64,000 nt of DNA from Acanthaster planci (lineage: Eukaryota; Echinodermata; Asteroidea; Valvatida; Acanthasteridae). This document shows positions 28,801 to 43,800 of this stretch, in pieces. The first letter of the stretch is position 1. Every line of letters starts with the position of its first letter. Under the pieces are notes generated by a model. That model was not told where the DNA came from and made no database searches. It saw only the letters and a program-made list of their open reading frames with translations. Location of the stretch: the NCBI RefSeq assembly GCF_001949145.1, contig NW_019091362.1:1822714-1886713 (forward strand), given 5' to 3'. The position numbers and the translations under genes were made by a program.

Positions 28801-31800
28801 TTATAAAAAGAATTTGGTTGCAGATAGCAGCACGGGAATAAATGCACTGGGTGACAGAAGTTCTGAAAACACAGGACACCTTAAGTTCATTGATCAGTTG
28901 CTAATGAGCTGAAATAACAACACTTTTTTGTACTTCATGTCGGTTGAATACTTTTTGAGTACTTTTCTTCTGGAAAAAAATACAGTTTTATTAAAATGGG
29001 GAAGTCTGACATCTCGAATTTATTTTCCTCTTATTGTGCAAGTATCACAAAATATACCATGTTCTTCAAAGTCAATATTTGACAGTGAATGTGGTACTCG
29101 AAGAGCACTTAACGAGCAAACTGGTATCTGGTGGCATCTTATGTGTTGCTACACCTCTGTGAAGGACGAAGCATAAGCGACTACAGGTTAATTCTTAAGT
29201 CCTAGGTACTTACCTTCTACAAAAATAGTGAAGGTGCAGTTCTTCTTGTTGCGGGCTGTATCAATGGCGGTGCACGTCACAGTGTTTTTTCCAGCGTTAA
29301 ACGTTGTGGCCGACCTTGGGGTGCAGGTGACTCGGGGATCATTGTCCCAGTTGTCTTCTGCAGTTGGGGTTTTGTAGGAGACTGTGGCAAACGACTGGCC
29401 CTCGTCCATACTTGGGGCCATATCATCTGGGCAGTCAAAGGTTGGCGCTTCCGTGTCTTTACAAGAAATAACAAAAGGCATTACTTTCAATGTGGCCTGC
29501 AACACTTTCGAAACTTTCCCTTCCAAATTGACATGATACATTCTCTGAAACTGAGGCCAAACAAAGAAGTTTTCCTGCCGCCCAGTCAAACAGACTATCC
29601 ATGGAATTTGAAATAAGATGTAATTTTTGCATCTGGGTATTTAATTTCCACCTATGCTATTGTGCCGTAATACAAAGGACCTATGCAACACTGAAACTGC
29701 ACCTTTGTGATTCGACTAATCTTATTTTCAATTGCTGTTTTGCTATTTTTATTTCGGAAACCTTTTGGTTCCGATGTTAATGATTTACATATTCATGAAC
29801 AAAAATCTGATGTCATAATGGGCACTGGGTCATTATCTCAAACTGACTAGCAAACAAAGACTGCTGGAATTTTGTATAGTTGCTGTCATATGTACATGTA
29901 TTTCCATTCCTTGGGCAATTCACTGTAATGTAACAGTGTCTTCCCTGATTTACATCACAGTAATAGCACCCTCACTTGCCTGGAAAGGCTTGAACAATTT
30001 TTTTGTGTTAGAGCTTGTATACTTTCGTCAGCATTACTGTGAGAACATTTCCAACAGTTTTCACGCAAATGCCCCAACAGACCTTTTTCATCCACGTAAC
30101 TGGATTATGCTAAACAATACCACCAAGTGTGGACTGCCGTGGCGACGGTGATTGCATATATTCCTACCGGCAGCTTCAACCACGTACAAGCGCACGTGTG
30201 AACGCTGCATGCTTGACTAGTTATCTAAATTACCATCACAAAACACCGCGGTCCAGCCTGAGTGGGACTTCATGGGAAAAGGTCTATAGTGAGTATGGGA
30301 AAAACTTGTTGCATGGATCCCTTTAAGATTCAAGGTGTAAGCTTGGGACTTCTCTAAAGTTCCAAGAGTGCTAGTGCACAGTGCTATTATGTCTGTGGCG
30401 GGCAAAAGCCAAACACAAATAACCGGAGAATGAATCGAAGGAGGAAATGAAACTTGCTAACACTATTTGTGCCTCAGACGACCATAAGAAACGGCACTTG
30501 GAAAGGTGACTATAACAAAAAACCAGCTGCACCTGTGCAAGGCTACTCTTTGATGTGATTGGGTAAGCATGCAATGAACTGGGTCAGATACTGCAAAGGA
30601 ATGCAATATGGCATACATGTATGTTGCACCATCAAGTGCCAGTTCTGCAGGATCACAGCAAATAATTTAAGCAAGTGGCTCAAATACATCTCTTTTTTCA
30701 ACCTCCAAAGAGGGGAACTGTGCCATTTCTTTGATTTATTCCACAGGCTTCTGTTCAGGGGAGGAAAAAAAAATAGTGTTCTAGTGCCTAATTTGTTGAG
30801 TGCCGAAGCCCAGAATTGGCCTCGCTATAGTCAATGCAGCATGCGAGATGGATAACATGTACTTTAATACGCATGAACTGAGAATTGAAATGACTGGATT
30901 GCAGCAAGTTATGCCAACTATGCCATACCTTTGACAATGACACCGAAGGAGCATTGGTTGGAGTTTCCAGAGCTGTCTGTAGCTGTACAGGTGACGTTTT
31001 TTGTGCCGATCGTAAATTCTGAACCGCTCGGCGGTACGCACTCTATCGTCGGGACATTGCCAGAATTGTCAGTTGCCGTTGGCATGTTGTAGTTAACGAA
31101 AGTCGATGACGAACCCGGATCAGCCGAACTTGGCATGGGAATTTGGCATTTAATTATGGGCCCCTCGTTATCTGGAAAACAAAAGCAACATTTGGGAAAT
31201 AAGACAGCAATCAATCCCCTAAATTTGTACACGTACATGTAGCTTGTTAAACTTTAAACCTCACATAAAGTTGTTACACATATTGCCAGTAGCTAGTTAA
31301 TTAATCTGCCATCATTATATGAAGCTTCCATTTGACATATAAACAGTATCATGGCTTCCTCCTATAAATGCAATATATGAAGGTCATGGATGGCTTTTTT
31401 TGTTCAATGATGTTGATTCCATCCAACAAAATGTCCAGGAGAAACTACTGGGCTGTTGAGATTTTGAAGAATACTATTGGTCAACAGTTGTCAAAGTACC
31501 ATGATATTGCACAGCTTTCAATTGGACAAAATTGTACTAGGAAGGGATGCCAGTAGGTCGTTGGTCCAGGGCGGAAAAATTTCCAAAGTGGGAAAAGTTT
31601 TTTGAAAGTCCTGGACAATAAAATCCTGGAGAATAGTATGCATGGGATCTGATCTAAGAAGGCTGCACATAATGAACACTAATGGCTGAAATGAGCAGAA
31701 ATCCCTGAGCATCCTGCCCCCTTTTCTGACAAACCTACTTGTACTGTTGAAAGACTCTGGCCTTTAGTTTGCTTGCAAACAAGTGAACGCTTGTTTTGGT

Positions 31801-34800
31801 TGTCTTGTCTGGCTGGCAACGGATGTACATGTATTGGTACCTGTATATAATCTGCCAGCACATGATGCACTGTGCTTTACATAGATACGTGAGTATGCAA
31901 CTTACATTGTAAGTCCAGAACAAAACATCCATCCCTGTACTTTTTTATTTCAACCAGTGTCAGTTGAACTTATTTTTCACCTTACGTTTTAACTTTCAGT
32001 TTCCCAACTTGCAACTTCAATATGGACGTTTCACAATTGTGCACCTCCAAGAGTTTGCAAAGTGTTGTCCAATCACAATGTATGAAATCTGTCGACCCAA
32101 TGCCGAGTACACTGGTGATGGGTCCGAGTCCAAAGCACTAAGTATGTGTGCATTCAGGGCCAAGTACTGGGCTGAGTTTGAGTCCAAGTCTAATTACAAT
32201 ACCAAAAAATTGAATGAACAAAATGAAATACAAGTACTAAAGTGACCACATCTACATTACCTCCAACAAACACATCACGCAACATTCACCTTTGCTGACT
32301 AGTTACATGTAACACTTACGAAATTGTTAACATATTGACAAGTCAATGAATTCTCTGTCGGTTTGTGATCACCAAGCATTTCTTAACACCAACAAGAGGA
32401 AAATAAATTGTGAATAAATGCCCCTTATCACTGAGCTCTCGATAATCTCCATAAGCTCACTATATAATTATAAATGCCGGAAATTGTCAATATATTCAAA
32501 AACAAACAAAAAAAAAAGATAAGAAAAAGTACCACAAAACCTCTGTCAGTGTTAGTCCATCGGGCACCCAAGAAAAAACAAAGTGTTGCTCTTGAAAGGT
32601 TAGCTCGGCTCATACTCATATTAGCCCTGCGATAAAAACTGCTTAGGTAGTAACTACATGTAGACTGGCAGAAAGGTTTTTTGTACATGCACCCAGGGCA
32701 TGGTACGCATTCTATACATAAATGTGTGTTTAGAACTAGAACATTGCATTGTGTTCAAGGTTGAGCAAAGCAAACTTTGCTCATAACTCGGTGCCCAAAA
32801 ACGCTATCAGTAAAAGTTGAAGTGCTCAAATTTTTCTCGAGTACTAGAGTCGAGTACAGACTATGTACATGTAGGGGTGGAGTACGCCCAAAATCCAGGT
32901 GCATGTACAAAGAATTGAGTATGGGCCAAGTACAATTAAGTTTTCGAGTACTGACAATTGAGTATGGCCGAGTACTCTAGTGTACTCAATTTGTACTTGA
33001 GTACAAGTACTCCAACACTGCCAGCCCACAAATGCCGGGGGCCAGAGGGATTCCCTAAAATACAGGAGAGCTGAAATTCCAGTAACTGCCTGGAAATCTG
33101 GTACTCCTGAGTAGGAAACCATGTGGTTGGCAACGTACGATGCACGATACACCCCTGATAGTTTCACATACATAGTTTCATGTACACTCTTTGTGCATGG
33201 TCCAGGACTGGATGCTGACTACACAGTTTGTCTTCCATTTTAAAAACCTTTGAAGGCTTGCCTACTGGGCAAATACTGTGTGTGGTGCTGTGGACTTTGC
33301 CTACAACAGTGGCTTTTGTACATTATGAAAGTGGGTTGATAACAGTCCTTAAGTCTTAATGGAAAGGGAGATATTTTTTTGGAGAACAACAACCCTCCGG
33401 CAGCAGCGGTCCTGAAGGGACAGCAGCATCAGTAGCACCCTCCAAACAAGCAACAGATGTAACCAATCTTTTCTTACCTTCAACTAGGACTTCAATATCG
33501 CAAGAGTCGAAGTTGCCATCATCGTCAACGGCGGTGCAAGTGACCTCGGTCTTGCCAATGTCGAATTCCTCACCCGAGGGCGGAGTACAGCTGACCTGTG
33601 GCTCAGGGTCCACATTGTCGAAGACATTTGGGCTAAATTCCACTATGGCGTAGGACTTGCCTTCTTCCACAGGCTCAGTTATGACAATGGGACAGTCAAG
33701 CTCTGGTTTCTCAGTATCTGAAAGGTATCCAAAGGGACAAGACCCTCAGAAGTGCGGTGCTCATCATTTCATTAGTCTATGTAATAAAGAGATGTTAGGT
33801 TTGAAACTAGACCAGATATGATGTTACTTAAATAGAGCTGTGCCGACTATCCCAATGTTTGATCGATTGAATATTGGAATACTATAATTTTCCAAATTTG
33901 AATGTTTGAATGCAAAATTCGTAAAAGGAATGGAGAAGTTTCTTTTGTTTTAAATGAGAACAATTTCTCTGTGGAGGCTTGTTTCAAGCAAATTCAAATG
34001 AAAAGCGGCAGAAACCTTACAACAATTCAAAAAATACATTATTCATTAAAAAGTAACAGGCATAGAAATTTTCAACAGGACAAAAAGCATTGTCCATCTC
34101 TTAAATCTTGCTAAATTGTGGCTGGAGATATTCCTATATGTAAAAAGCTATAGTGATTACAATGTATAACAGTGTGCGTAACTGCAACTGATTTTGTATA
34201 TCGTTCATTATCAACAATCTGCCTGTAGGTAAGATGAAATATTTGATTGAATTGAAGGTTGAATATTCGAACAGTGGATCATTGGAACTGACTGAGCCTA
34301 ACATTTAAACGCCAGATGGAATTTAGTATAAATTTGGATTTAATTTTGATGTCAAAAGCATCTCCAGGAAGATAAATCTGTTAAAAGACTTTGAAACCTT
34401 GTTGACTAGTAGGACAAATCCTGTGCTTGCCTTCAAAACAATGACCTAGGAGATGTTTCCAGGATGGGAAAAATTCATACAGAATCAAAGCTAAAAAGTG
34501 GAAACTGGAAAGCAATGCCTCCATACCTTTCACGTTGATTGTGAAATTGCACGTTGCTTCATTCATAGAAGAGTCAACGGCTGTACACTCAACTGTCGTT
34601 GGTCCAAATGAAAATTCTGAACCGGTTGTTTCAGAGCAGGTGACTTTTGGAGAAGCATCAACATTGTCCGACACAGCTGGAGGAGGGTACTCCACGGTAG
34701 CGAACGACTTGCCCTCATCGGTTGGGGGATCCATGGATTCAGGGCATTCCAGCGTGGGTTCTTCATCATCTGGAAACCAAAACTCAAAGATATTATGTTC

Positions 34801-37800
34801 TGATTGGCAACGTCTATTACTAAACAACTCTGAATGGCTGCAACATGGAATTCTCATACACCCTACAGATAAGAGGGGGTCTATAATAAAATCTGACAGC
34901 AGTCACTGACCTTTGTTCCATGGTGTCACTGTGATCTTAAATCATGACGACTTTGCCTGGCTGTAAAGCTAGCCACACAGCCCACCAAGTTTTGCTTGTC
35001 AACCAACATGTTTGAAAGGTGGCCACCAAACTTTCAAGTCTAGTTGACAAGTTAAGCATTTTGGGGATACATTCTGGTAAATTTCAAAGTATCCAGCATA
35101 ATCTTGACGAAAAGAAGCTGTCAAGAATGGCTACAATTGCTTCCTACCACAGTGATAAGGGCAATAAATCAATTGTGTTTCTGACGTGATCCTTAACCCG
35201 AAATGAGCCGGGACGAGGCGGATAAGAATCTGTCCCACCCCTACATTTTGCCCGATATTGCAAAAGTGCATTTTTGGGGTGAAAATCAAATCTATCGTTT
35301 TTGTGTTGTGGCCATTTTTGCTAATCAGGCTAGCCAGAGATGTACATGTATACTTTTTCCAATCCAGTGCTCAATGCATGTGGCCTGGCACGCATGTAGA
35401 ATTGAACTTCAAAGGACCACAACAACAAAAACTGTGTCTGATTGAGTTTAAACGAGTTTAGTTTGTGACGATAAGGAGTGTTTTCTTTATATATACAAAG
35501 CTTCAATAAAAAATAGAGCAGGGCACACCCTTCTGTGTGTGTGTGGGGGTCGAATGCCTTAACTTTACTTCTTTTAAAAACTTTTTCTGTTTTTCAGTCC
35601 GGTCGTTGGGCCTTTTAGGGGATTACATTGTGTGGTAAGTAGCAGGGTATCACTATATCTCCTGATTACCAGGAAAAAAAATTTCCCCACCTTCAACGGT
35701 GACGTCAAATTTACATCCCTTCTTATTGCCGGCGTCGTCTATGGCCTTGCATCGGACAGTAGTAGTACCAATCCCAAACTCTGTATTCGTGCCCTTATCG
35801 CATGTCACTTCGGGATTGGGATCCGCATTGTCAGTTGCTGTAGCTTCACCATAGTCCACAGTAGCAGTCCGCTTGCCAGTATCGGTTTTAACATCCGGCA
35901 TGGGTATCGGACATATAATCTTGGGCTTTTCGTCATCTGAAAACCAGAAAAAAAAACAACCACCAATCAAAATACCACATAAACGTTGTCCTGGAAATTG
36001 AGGAGAGGGGAAATGGGAAACAGGAATAAGGCTTTATTAGCAACTTAAATTTGAATAACATCTGGTACACTGCATTCTTTAAATTCACAAAAATATCACA
36101 ATTTGAATTCCTCAGACTAAAGACACTGCTGCTATACATGGCCCTTTTCCAATGCTCAACTTGGACTCCGTCTCAGGCTTCGTTCCCCAAACCAATCCCC
36201 GATTGTGGGCCTGAAGCGTTTAAATTAAATTGGATTACTGTAATTTCTGGCTCTCTTGCATCTTATTTGATGTTTTGTGGCACTATTAGACTAATTACTG
36301 CACTTACAGCTTCAAAGTCATCTGGTAAAAAAACTGGCGAAGCCTGAGACGGAGCCAAAGTTGAGTACTGGAAAACGGCCCATGTATCTCAAAATTTGGG
36401 GCAAGCTTTTCCTTAGTTACATAAGAGACACTTTGCAACAATACACTGTTCTCAATGGATAAGAAGGGCAGAAAGGAACCAGTCCATTCCAGAGATGGCA
36501 GTTACTATGCAAAAGCTTGCCACGAATCACGAGGTATAGTCTTTAGTCTGGGGAATTCAAATTCTTCTATTTATGTGCAATCAGATAACTCAGTGTACCA
36601 GATTTTATTCAGATTTAACTTGCAAAAGGCTTATTGTGGGGGGGTGACTTGCTTTGCCCCAGAATTGGACAGTGGGAGTGTGGGGGTGTGGGGTAATGCT
36701 TCTGACAGACGTACCTCTGTGGATTTATTACATTCTTATGTAACCCCGTCCCAAAAGAGGTCTTGGGTTACAACTTAAAACGTTATTTCTGCATGACTAT
36801 GTCTTCCTTTTGCATACTTAAATTGTTCTTTCCTGAGCTTTGACTTTTCTACTGGTAAGCAGTGTTCCAGTGGTGAACCTTTGATCTATTGCCTGTTCCT
36901 TTTGTCAAATAGCTTTCCTAGAAGATCACAGGATGTTCTTTGTATCCACTGCCTTTAATCTCTGACTAGTACACCCGTGTGTACACTCCCAGTAAACTTT
37001 TCAGATCAGCAGGATGTTGGGACACTTAATCCCTAGTTGTTGTTCATACCTTACTCCAAGCTGTGAAAGCCATAAACTTCTGCCGAGTGCTCATCTGCCT
37101 AGATACTAGATGACCAATCAGTATTGGAGTCGTGTGCGGCACTTTTTAAGTAGTCCAATGAGAGCCTGAGCTAGTCATGTGGCAAAGGCATGTTCTGGGG
37201 AGCAGTTTGCCCCAGACTTTTGGCAAGCTAGGCATTACAAACTTTGCCATCGTGCTGACTACATGCCTGCCGAACTCTGTCTGCGCTCTGCACTACTTTT
37301 CTTTGGATTGGAGGATTTCAAAATCCAAGTCTTCCCCTTATGTTCACAAGTGTTGGCTCTCTATCTTACGCAAGTTTGAGTTCCTATTTATATCATTGCA
37401 TACTATTGTGTAATTTTTCTGGAGTTTAGTCAATGTATTTTTCACTGTGACTCTTGTTGTAAACTGTGAAAAGAAGTTTACCGATCGATTACATGATATT
37501 TTGGGGATATTTTTGGGTATATATTTTTAAGTCCAAGTCCAAGTCCAAGTCCAAGCAGATTCATGATGTTGAAAGTTTTGATATATGTATCTCGTAGTTT
37601 CCACTAGCCAGTACTGTTCTGAGACTAGATCCAAAAGAGATGTTCCCTCAGAAAGCTTGCTTTTTCATTTAGCTTAGGACATGTGTTTCATGAATTAATT
37701 GAGGCAGTTTGAGTGCACTTTTCAATCACCTTGACTAATAACTTAGTGGAGACTGGGAATAAGTTGTGCTTTTCACTGCATTGAGAAATATGAGCAGATT

Positions 37801-40800
37801 TTGAATATATGTGTAAAACAGGACTTATCATCCATCACATCCATGGTGTAAGTAATAGACTAACTGCAGTCCTACAGTTTGGACTGATGCATTTGAAATG
37901 CTTTTCCGACGACTGCGATTTGTGTATACTCGGTAGATTCTGATATGCGTTGAATTCATCAGAAGTTAGAGATATGAATTGTCTCTTGGTCAAGCTTTAG
38001 ATTTTGTTTTTATGTATACCTACATTGTATATATAACCAGTCTGATTTAGAGTTGGAGCTTTCCTGGATTGATTCCTACCTCACGATGTATGGGACTGGG
38101 AAATGTATTCCCAGGGAAATTCTGTCTAGTTTTAAGATTTGTTCTAGGTCAATGCCTCAGATATTTCTCCTTCACATGTAAACTTACATGCAAGATGGTA
38201 TTTTATTGTGAGGTTTCCTACAAAATGGACAGCTACTAAAGCACGTAACTCATAGAAAGTCGGTTGTGTTGGTCTGACCCTGTAAATGTGGTTATATTAG
38301 TAATGTGGCATGGACCACTATGCTCTCTATCTTAGTTAATAAACTGCATGTTCTGAAAGAGGGTGCCGGACGAGAGTTTCTGTAGTCCACCTGAAGAGCT
38401 GTCCCCAGGCCTCTCAGCCACCAAGCTACATGTATTGCGACTTGCAGACACAGCACAAGTACACCAAGGCATCTGCGGCACTAATCACTACCATCGACCT
38501 TACAAAATCTGCAAGTATTCTTTTAAGTTACATTTCATCTGTTGAACTTTGCCCTCACTTTTGCGGACTGCCTACACAACACAACGGACTCCTGTCATCC
38601 CACCTTGGAACGAATCGTCGCAACTCATCTGTATATCTAGAACATTGGCGCCAAGTTTTTTTCTTGAGCTCAAAGTGTATTTTAACTTAGCAGGATCATG
38701 CATTCTCTGTAAACCCCATATTTCCATTTGTGGCCATTGGTGTTCTCTGCATTTACTTTGTATTTCTCGTATTGATTGGCTTGGCTCTTTCCCTCCAATA
38801 AAGCAAAATTTCTTTTGTATCGTGAATCAAAAGAGAATTAAACCAACATGAAATTTGGTTCCTGCTATTTTGAAATGTGAACCACGGGTTACACATTTAT
38901 TCCATATTTATGGCTTTTATTCTCCCTATTTGAGTACTATAGAATAAATTTCAGATATTGGAAGGTCCGACAAATTCTTCACCATCTTCCTTAATTTTTT
39001 GTCACTACGAAACGTGACTGGCATGATCCAACAGCTAATCCTCCCAGTGAGTAAGTGAGAGGGATATATATTCCTATTTGCCCTTGCTTTACACCCATGT
39101 TGCTACATGTCACCCCGTCTTTAATACAATAACATTTTGTAAACTTGACGATAGAGGTCTGTAAAAAACACTGACGCTCAATTCTTCCGTAAGCAAATGT
39201 GACCACACAGTGAAAAGGATGCAAAGGGGGGGGGCACAGAAAATTAGCTGGGGTCAACAAGTTCAATGCTGATAACAGGCAAGGGGGTGTTTTCTTTGAT
39301 AAGCGAAGTCGGAATACAAGCACATCATTTCTAATGCTGTTGAGATCATAACATTTTCCTTTCTGAGTGTTTTGTGACCATCAGTCTCATGATAAGCATT
39401 CAATCACTGGAACAAGTTGCTGCAAAGGTAACATTTTCGACTTACACCAATCTCGTTGATGCCGAATTATCCGGCATACGTACACATTACAATGTGCTTG
39501 AGTAATATCTCTAGTTCACCGTACCTATGACATTAATGGTGAAGGAGCAACTGGCACTGTTGTCAGACCTGTCCGTGACTGTGCATGTGACTGTGCTTTC
39601 TCCAATGTCAAATTGTGAATCTTTCGGTCCATCACAAGACACGTCCGGCGTACGGTCTTCATTGTCTTGTACTCCTGATGGGGCGTAGTCCACAGTGGCG
39701 TACGCTTTCCCAGTGTCAACGGACACGTTTTCCATGGGTTCTGGACAAGTGATCTTGGGCAACTCCTCGTCTGTATGAAAAAAAATAAGTTTGAAACATA
39801 AACGGTACATACTTCCAGCATGTTTTGGTCAATCTACACAGCAAGCAATGAAAGATTTTCCCACAAAAAGTTTACACTGAAAGTCACCAAACTGTAGGGT
39901 ATAGTGAAGAACCATTATTTTTGGAATAAAAAAAAACCACTGCATTGACAGAGTGAATCCTGACCAATCAGCAGTCTTGTCAAGTATGACATCTTCCACC
40001 AACGGACAAAGTTGGGACTGACCGATCGAGCTGGCACTTCTGTCATGAGCAAACAGAGCATCTGTTATTGTTTGTCCGTGTAAATGAGCGCTGGGTCTAA
40101 GCTAACGTGGAGCATTACTTTATCTATTAGAGACAAACACATTAACAGATTCTTGCTGTAAGTATGAAACAAAAGGGAACCGTTTCAAAATATTCATTAC
40201 CACCTTTCATGCCATTGCTTTTCCTGCCAATGCCAGACTTGTTAAGGCTGATATCGTTGATGTACCCTAATGTGGCCTGCCGGGCCCCTGACGTGCTGCT
40301 GTTTGATTTTCATCCTCTTTGGGCCTCACTGAAGCAATACACTTTACTTCACAATTTCACATTAAGTAAATTTCACTAAGCTGTCAAAAATCCCATTCAT
40401 AAATCTCCAGAGTGAGCACCTGTAACAAAGTTCCAATTAAATTTCTAAAATTTTTCGAAAGTGCAAACAAATCTTCAAGATATAAAAATGATTTTCATTA
40501 ACTTGTGGTAAGGTAAGGAAGTGGAGGAATAACGAATCAGTCAAATTTTTTAACTTTGAGGAAATCTTAAATTTCAATGCGGGATCTTCTGAGATTTGTT
40601 CACATGGGCCATGTTGGGAAACTGTGCGCTGAATTTGTTCCCAATTTCTGGACATCAACATTTTAAATTTGGACTAAATTGTTCAGAAACGTGCAACAGC
40701 ATGTACCATTTTCAATTTCATTTAAAAGTTTACGTTAATGAATAAATTTGAAGTTTCGTTTTCAATGTGTAGATTTCATTGGCAACATTGCACGCGGAAA

Positions 40801-43800
40801 ACTGAGGGAAACATTGAAGTGTGCCACGTAAGGGGACTCAACTATAATGACACCAAGGTAAGTTATGACGGCTGGGTGTGTGCCCTGTTGCAAGCTGCGT
40901 AAAAGTCATAGCAACTTACCCAATCTTGATCTATCACAGGCTATGCCATTGAACAGCATCAGACACAATCCACTATCACAGTTTATGCATTGCTTCTAAT
41001 TTTAAACTGACTTATGTCCTGAATGCAGTTGAACCTCGTTTATAAGACCACTGTTAATGCAAGATTCTGCTTAAAACAAGGACATTTTAAGGTCCTAATC
41101 CTTGTTGTCATTCCTGATAATACAAGGTTCCTGTTCTAACAAGGTAATTTGCCAACTCCGAAGGACCTCTTATTAACGAGGTTCAACCGTAATTGACTTC
41201 AACAACTTCTGATGACTTAAAACTAGACTACTCCTGCAGGCAACAGGTCAGTTAAATCATCTGGACAAAGCCATGTACAAAACCACGGTAATGTTATTAT
41301 GAATTATTGCCGCATGAGCAATGAATGCTCAAACCACTCTAGCTACACACCTTTGATTTCAACTGTAATGTCGCAAGTGTTGGAATTCCCGTATTTGTCA
41401 GTGGCTGTGCAGACAACTGTATTGGGCTTGACCCAAAATTTAGAACCGGGTCCTAACTCGCAGGAGACGGCCGGTTTGGGGTCAGCGTTGTCGACTGCTT
41501 GGGGCAGCGAATACTGCAATGTGGCATAGGCCTTGCCAGGGTCTGTAGTGTTGCTGATCAGATCTGGGCACACGAGTTTTGGGGGTTGGTCATCTGAAAA
41601 AACAAAATCAAAAACGTGTTACTAAAGAACTCCGTTGTGACAGGTTAAAAATATCAAGATTTATGGCATTCTAGCATTCTACAAAGAAGTGTCGTAAAAT
41701 TTTATTTTTCCATTCACTACAGGGGAGGACTATTAAATTCAACAATATTTTTACACTTACATATATCCCAATATCTTCCTTCTGACCAACAAAATCACAA
41801 CTACATCAGTATGCTCTCAGACAACCATTATTGAGCCCAGACTGAAGTCAGGCCTAACATTCTTTCACAAGAATCAGAGACACCGACAACTATCCTCAGA
41901 GGCCAAACTGAATATTTTACGTAAGAAATTAACTATTCCATTAACAACATATTAGGTCCAATTTTTAAACTTTGTGATCTTTATGAGTATTTTCTGACAA
42001 GAAATTCCTCCAGCCTGTAGACCCTAAGTTGCTTTGTGAATCCAAGCCAAAACCAAAGCCTAAACCGAACCAACAACATAAACCTGACAAAAACTTGTCC
42101 AAAACAAACCCCGACCTGACCCAACCCAATCCTAACCCACCCAACTTGACCCGACCTACATGTAGCCCAATCCAACCCGACCAGATCTAACCCAAGAAAA
42201 CCCAAACCCACCCAACCTGATCCGACCTAGCCCAATCAAACCTGACCTAATCTAACCCAACCCAGCGCAGCCCACCCCAACCCAACGTAACCCAGCCCAA
42301 TTCAACGCGACCCAACCTAACCCAACCCTGCCCAGCCCAGCCCAACCCAACCCCAGCCGACTAGACCCGAACAAACCCAACCTGACCTAGCCCAGCCCAG
42401 TGCGGCCCAACCCAACTCAACAATCATGGACCACTTTTTGCCCTTCCACTGTGTATCACTGAACAACTTCCCAGGGCTCAAAAAGAATTCAAACCTTTGC
42501 TCAACCATGGCCCTACCATTTTCCACACCCTCTACTGAAAATACATGTCCATCCGCATTCAAACAGAAACACTCTCCTGTCTGACCCAACTAAGATTTGC
42601 CTGAAAGATCCAAGCATGACGTCAGAAACGGTTTTCTAAGTAGTGAGCATTTGAATGATGCACCACTTATTAGCAGTCAGGAAGTATCGCATTGATAAGC
42701 GTATTTCATAGAACAGCAGGAAAACTGAAAATTGGTGAGAATATGAACAACCTGGACTGTCTATATTTTGGACTGTACAATGAGAAATTGATGAGCCCTT
42801 CAGACTGGAAACTTACGGACCCCTAAAATTCGAAATTGTTTGCCATTCAGGGTTTTTTTCACAGCGGGGGTACAATGTTTGGCACTTAAACACTTGACGC
42901 TGGATGACATGTAAACACACATAATTTTCCTTATTTGTTCCATGGAGGACTTGTACATTCATTTAAGAATTCTTTTTTTCATTAACGTATGAACATGTTG
43001 TGCTTGGCTGGGTCAAAGGGCAATTGCAAGTTTAAAGAATTTACAGGTAAAAAATCCACCTCCGGCAGCTCTTTGGGTAAGAAAATCAGATATTAACTGG
43101 GTAAAAAATTCATCGCCTGGTCTTACCCTCAACTTCAACAGGAAATGAGCATTCCTTTGAATTGCCAGCCTTGTCAATGGCACTACAGGTAACAGTCCAT
43201 TCGCCGACGGGAAATTGGGATCCTGGCCCTTCAGTGCAGCTGACTGTGAGGTCCGAGTCCACGTTGTCGGTGACGTCTGGTAGAGTGTAGTCGACGGTGG
43301 CAAAAGACTCACCCTGATCCAGAGTTTCATCCAGCATGGGAAGTGGACATTCAAACTTGGGTGGTTCTTGGTCTGAAAGTAAGAAAAATAGAACAAAAAA
43401 TATCAAGACATGAGAAAAATTTCACAAAATCAGAACTAGCGCTTAACTTTTCTAATTTATATTGACCTGTCATCGGCTGATTGTTCATGAGGTACAAAAT
43501 ACAGCAACGGGTACATGTAAGCTGAAGTGATGGCAGTTCCACCAACGCTGCCAGGACTGCGGATGGTTTGGACCATCTTGTCCACCATGGTTGCAACACT
43601 GGTTATCAAGAACTGATAATGGAGGGACCCATTTACATGAAAAAAAAATGCACAAGATCTCGCCGAGCACGAATGCCATAAAAGTTGCAGCTAACAGAGA
43701 AATCGTCTGTCATCATTTGAATGCGACTGTATGGCATGTGCACGTTGTTGAAGTGCAAGTGACAAGTGGTCAACTGTAGTTCTTGACCAAACTTAGGGTC

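Noticed and set aside
36455-36778. 107-codon plus-strand open frame
   Set aside because: Much of it is the right arm of the inverted repeat 36025-36635; no protein motif.
41981-42589. Minus-strand Gly/Leu/Trp-rich open frames
   Set aside because: They are translations of the CCCAA-type repeat; the period explains the residue pattern.
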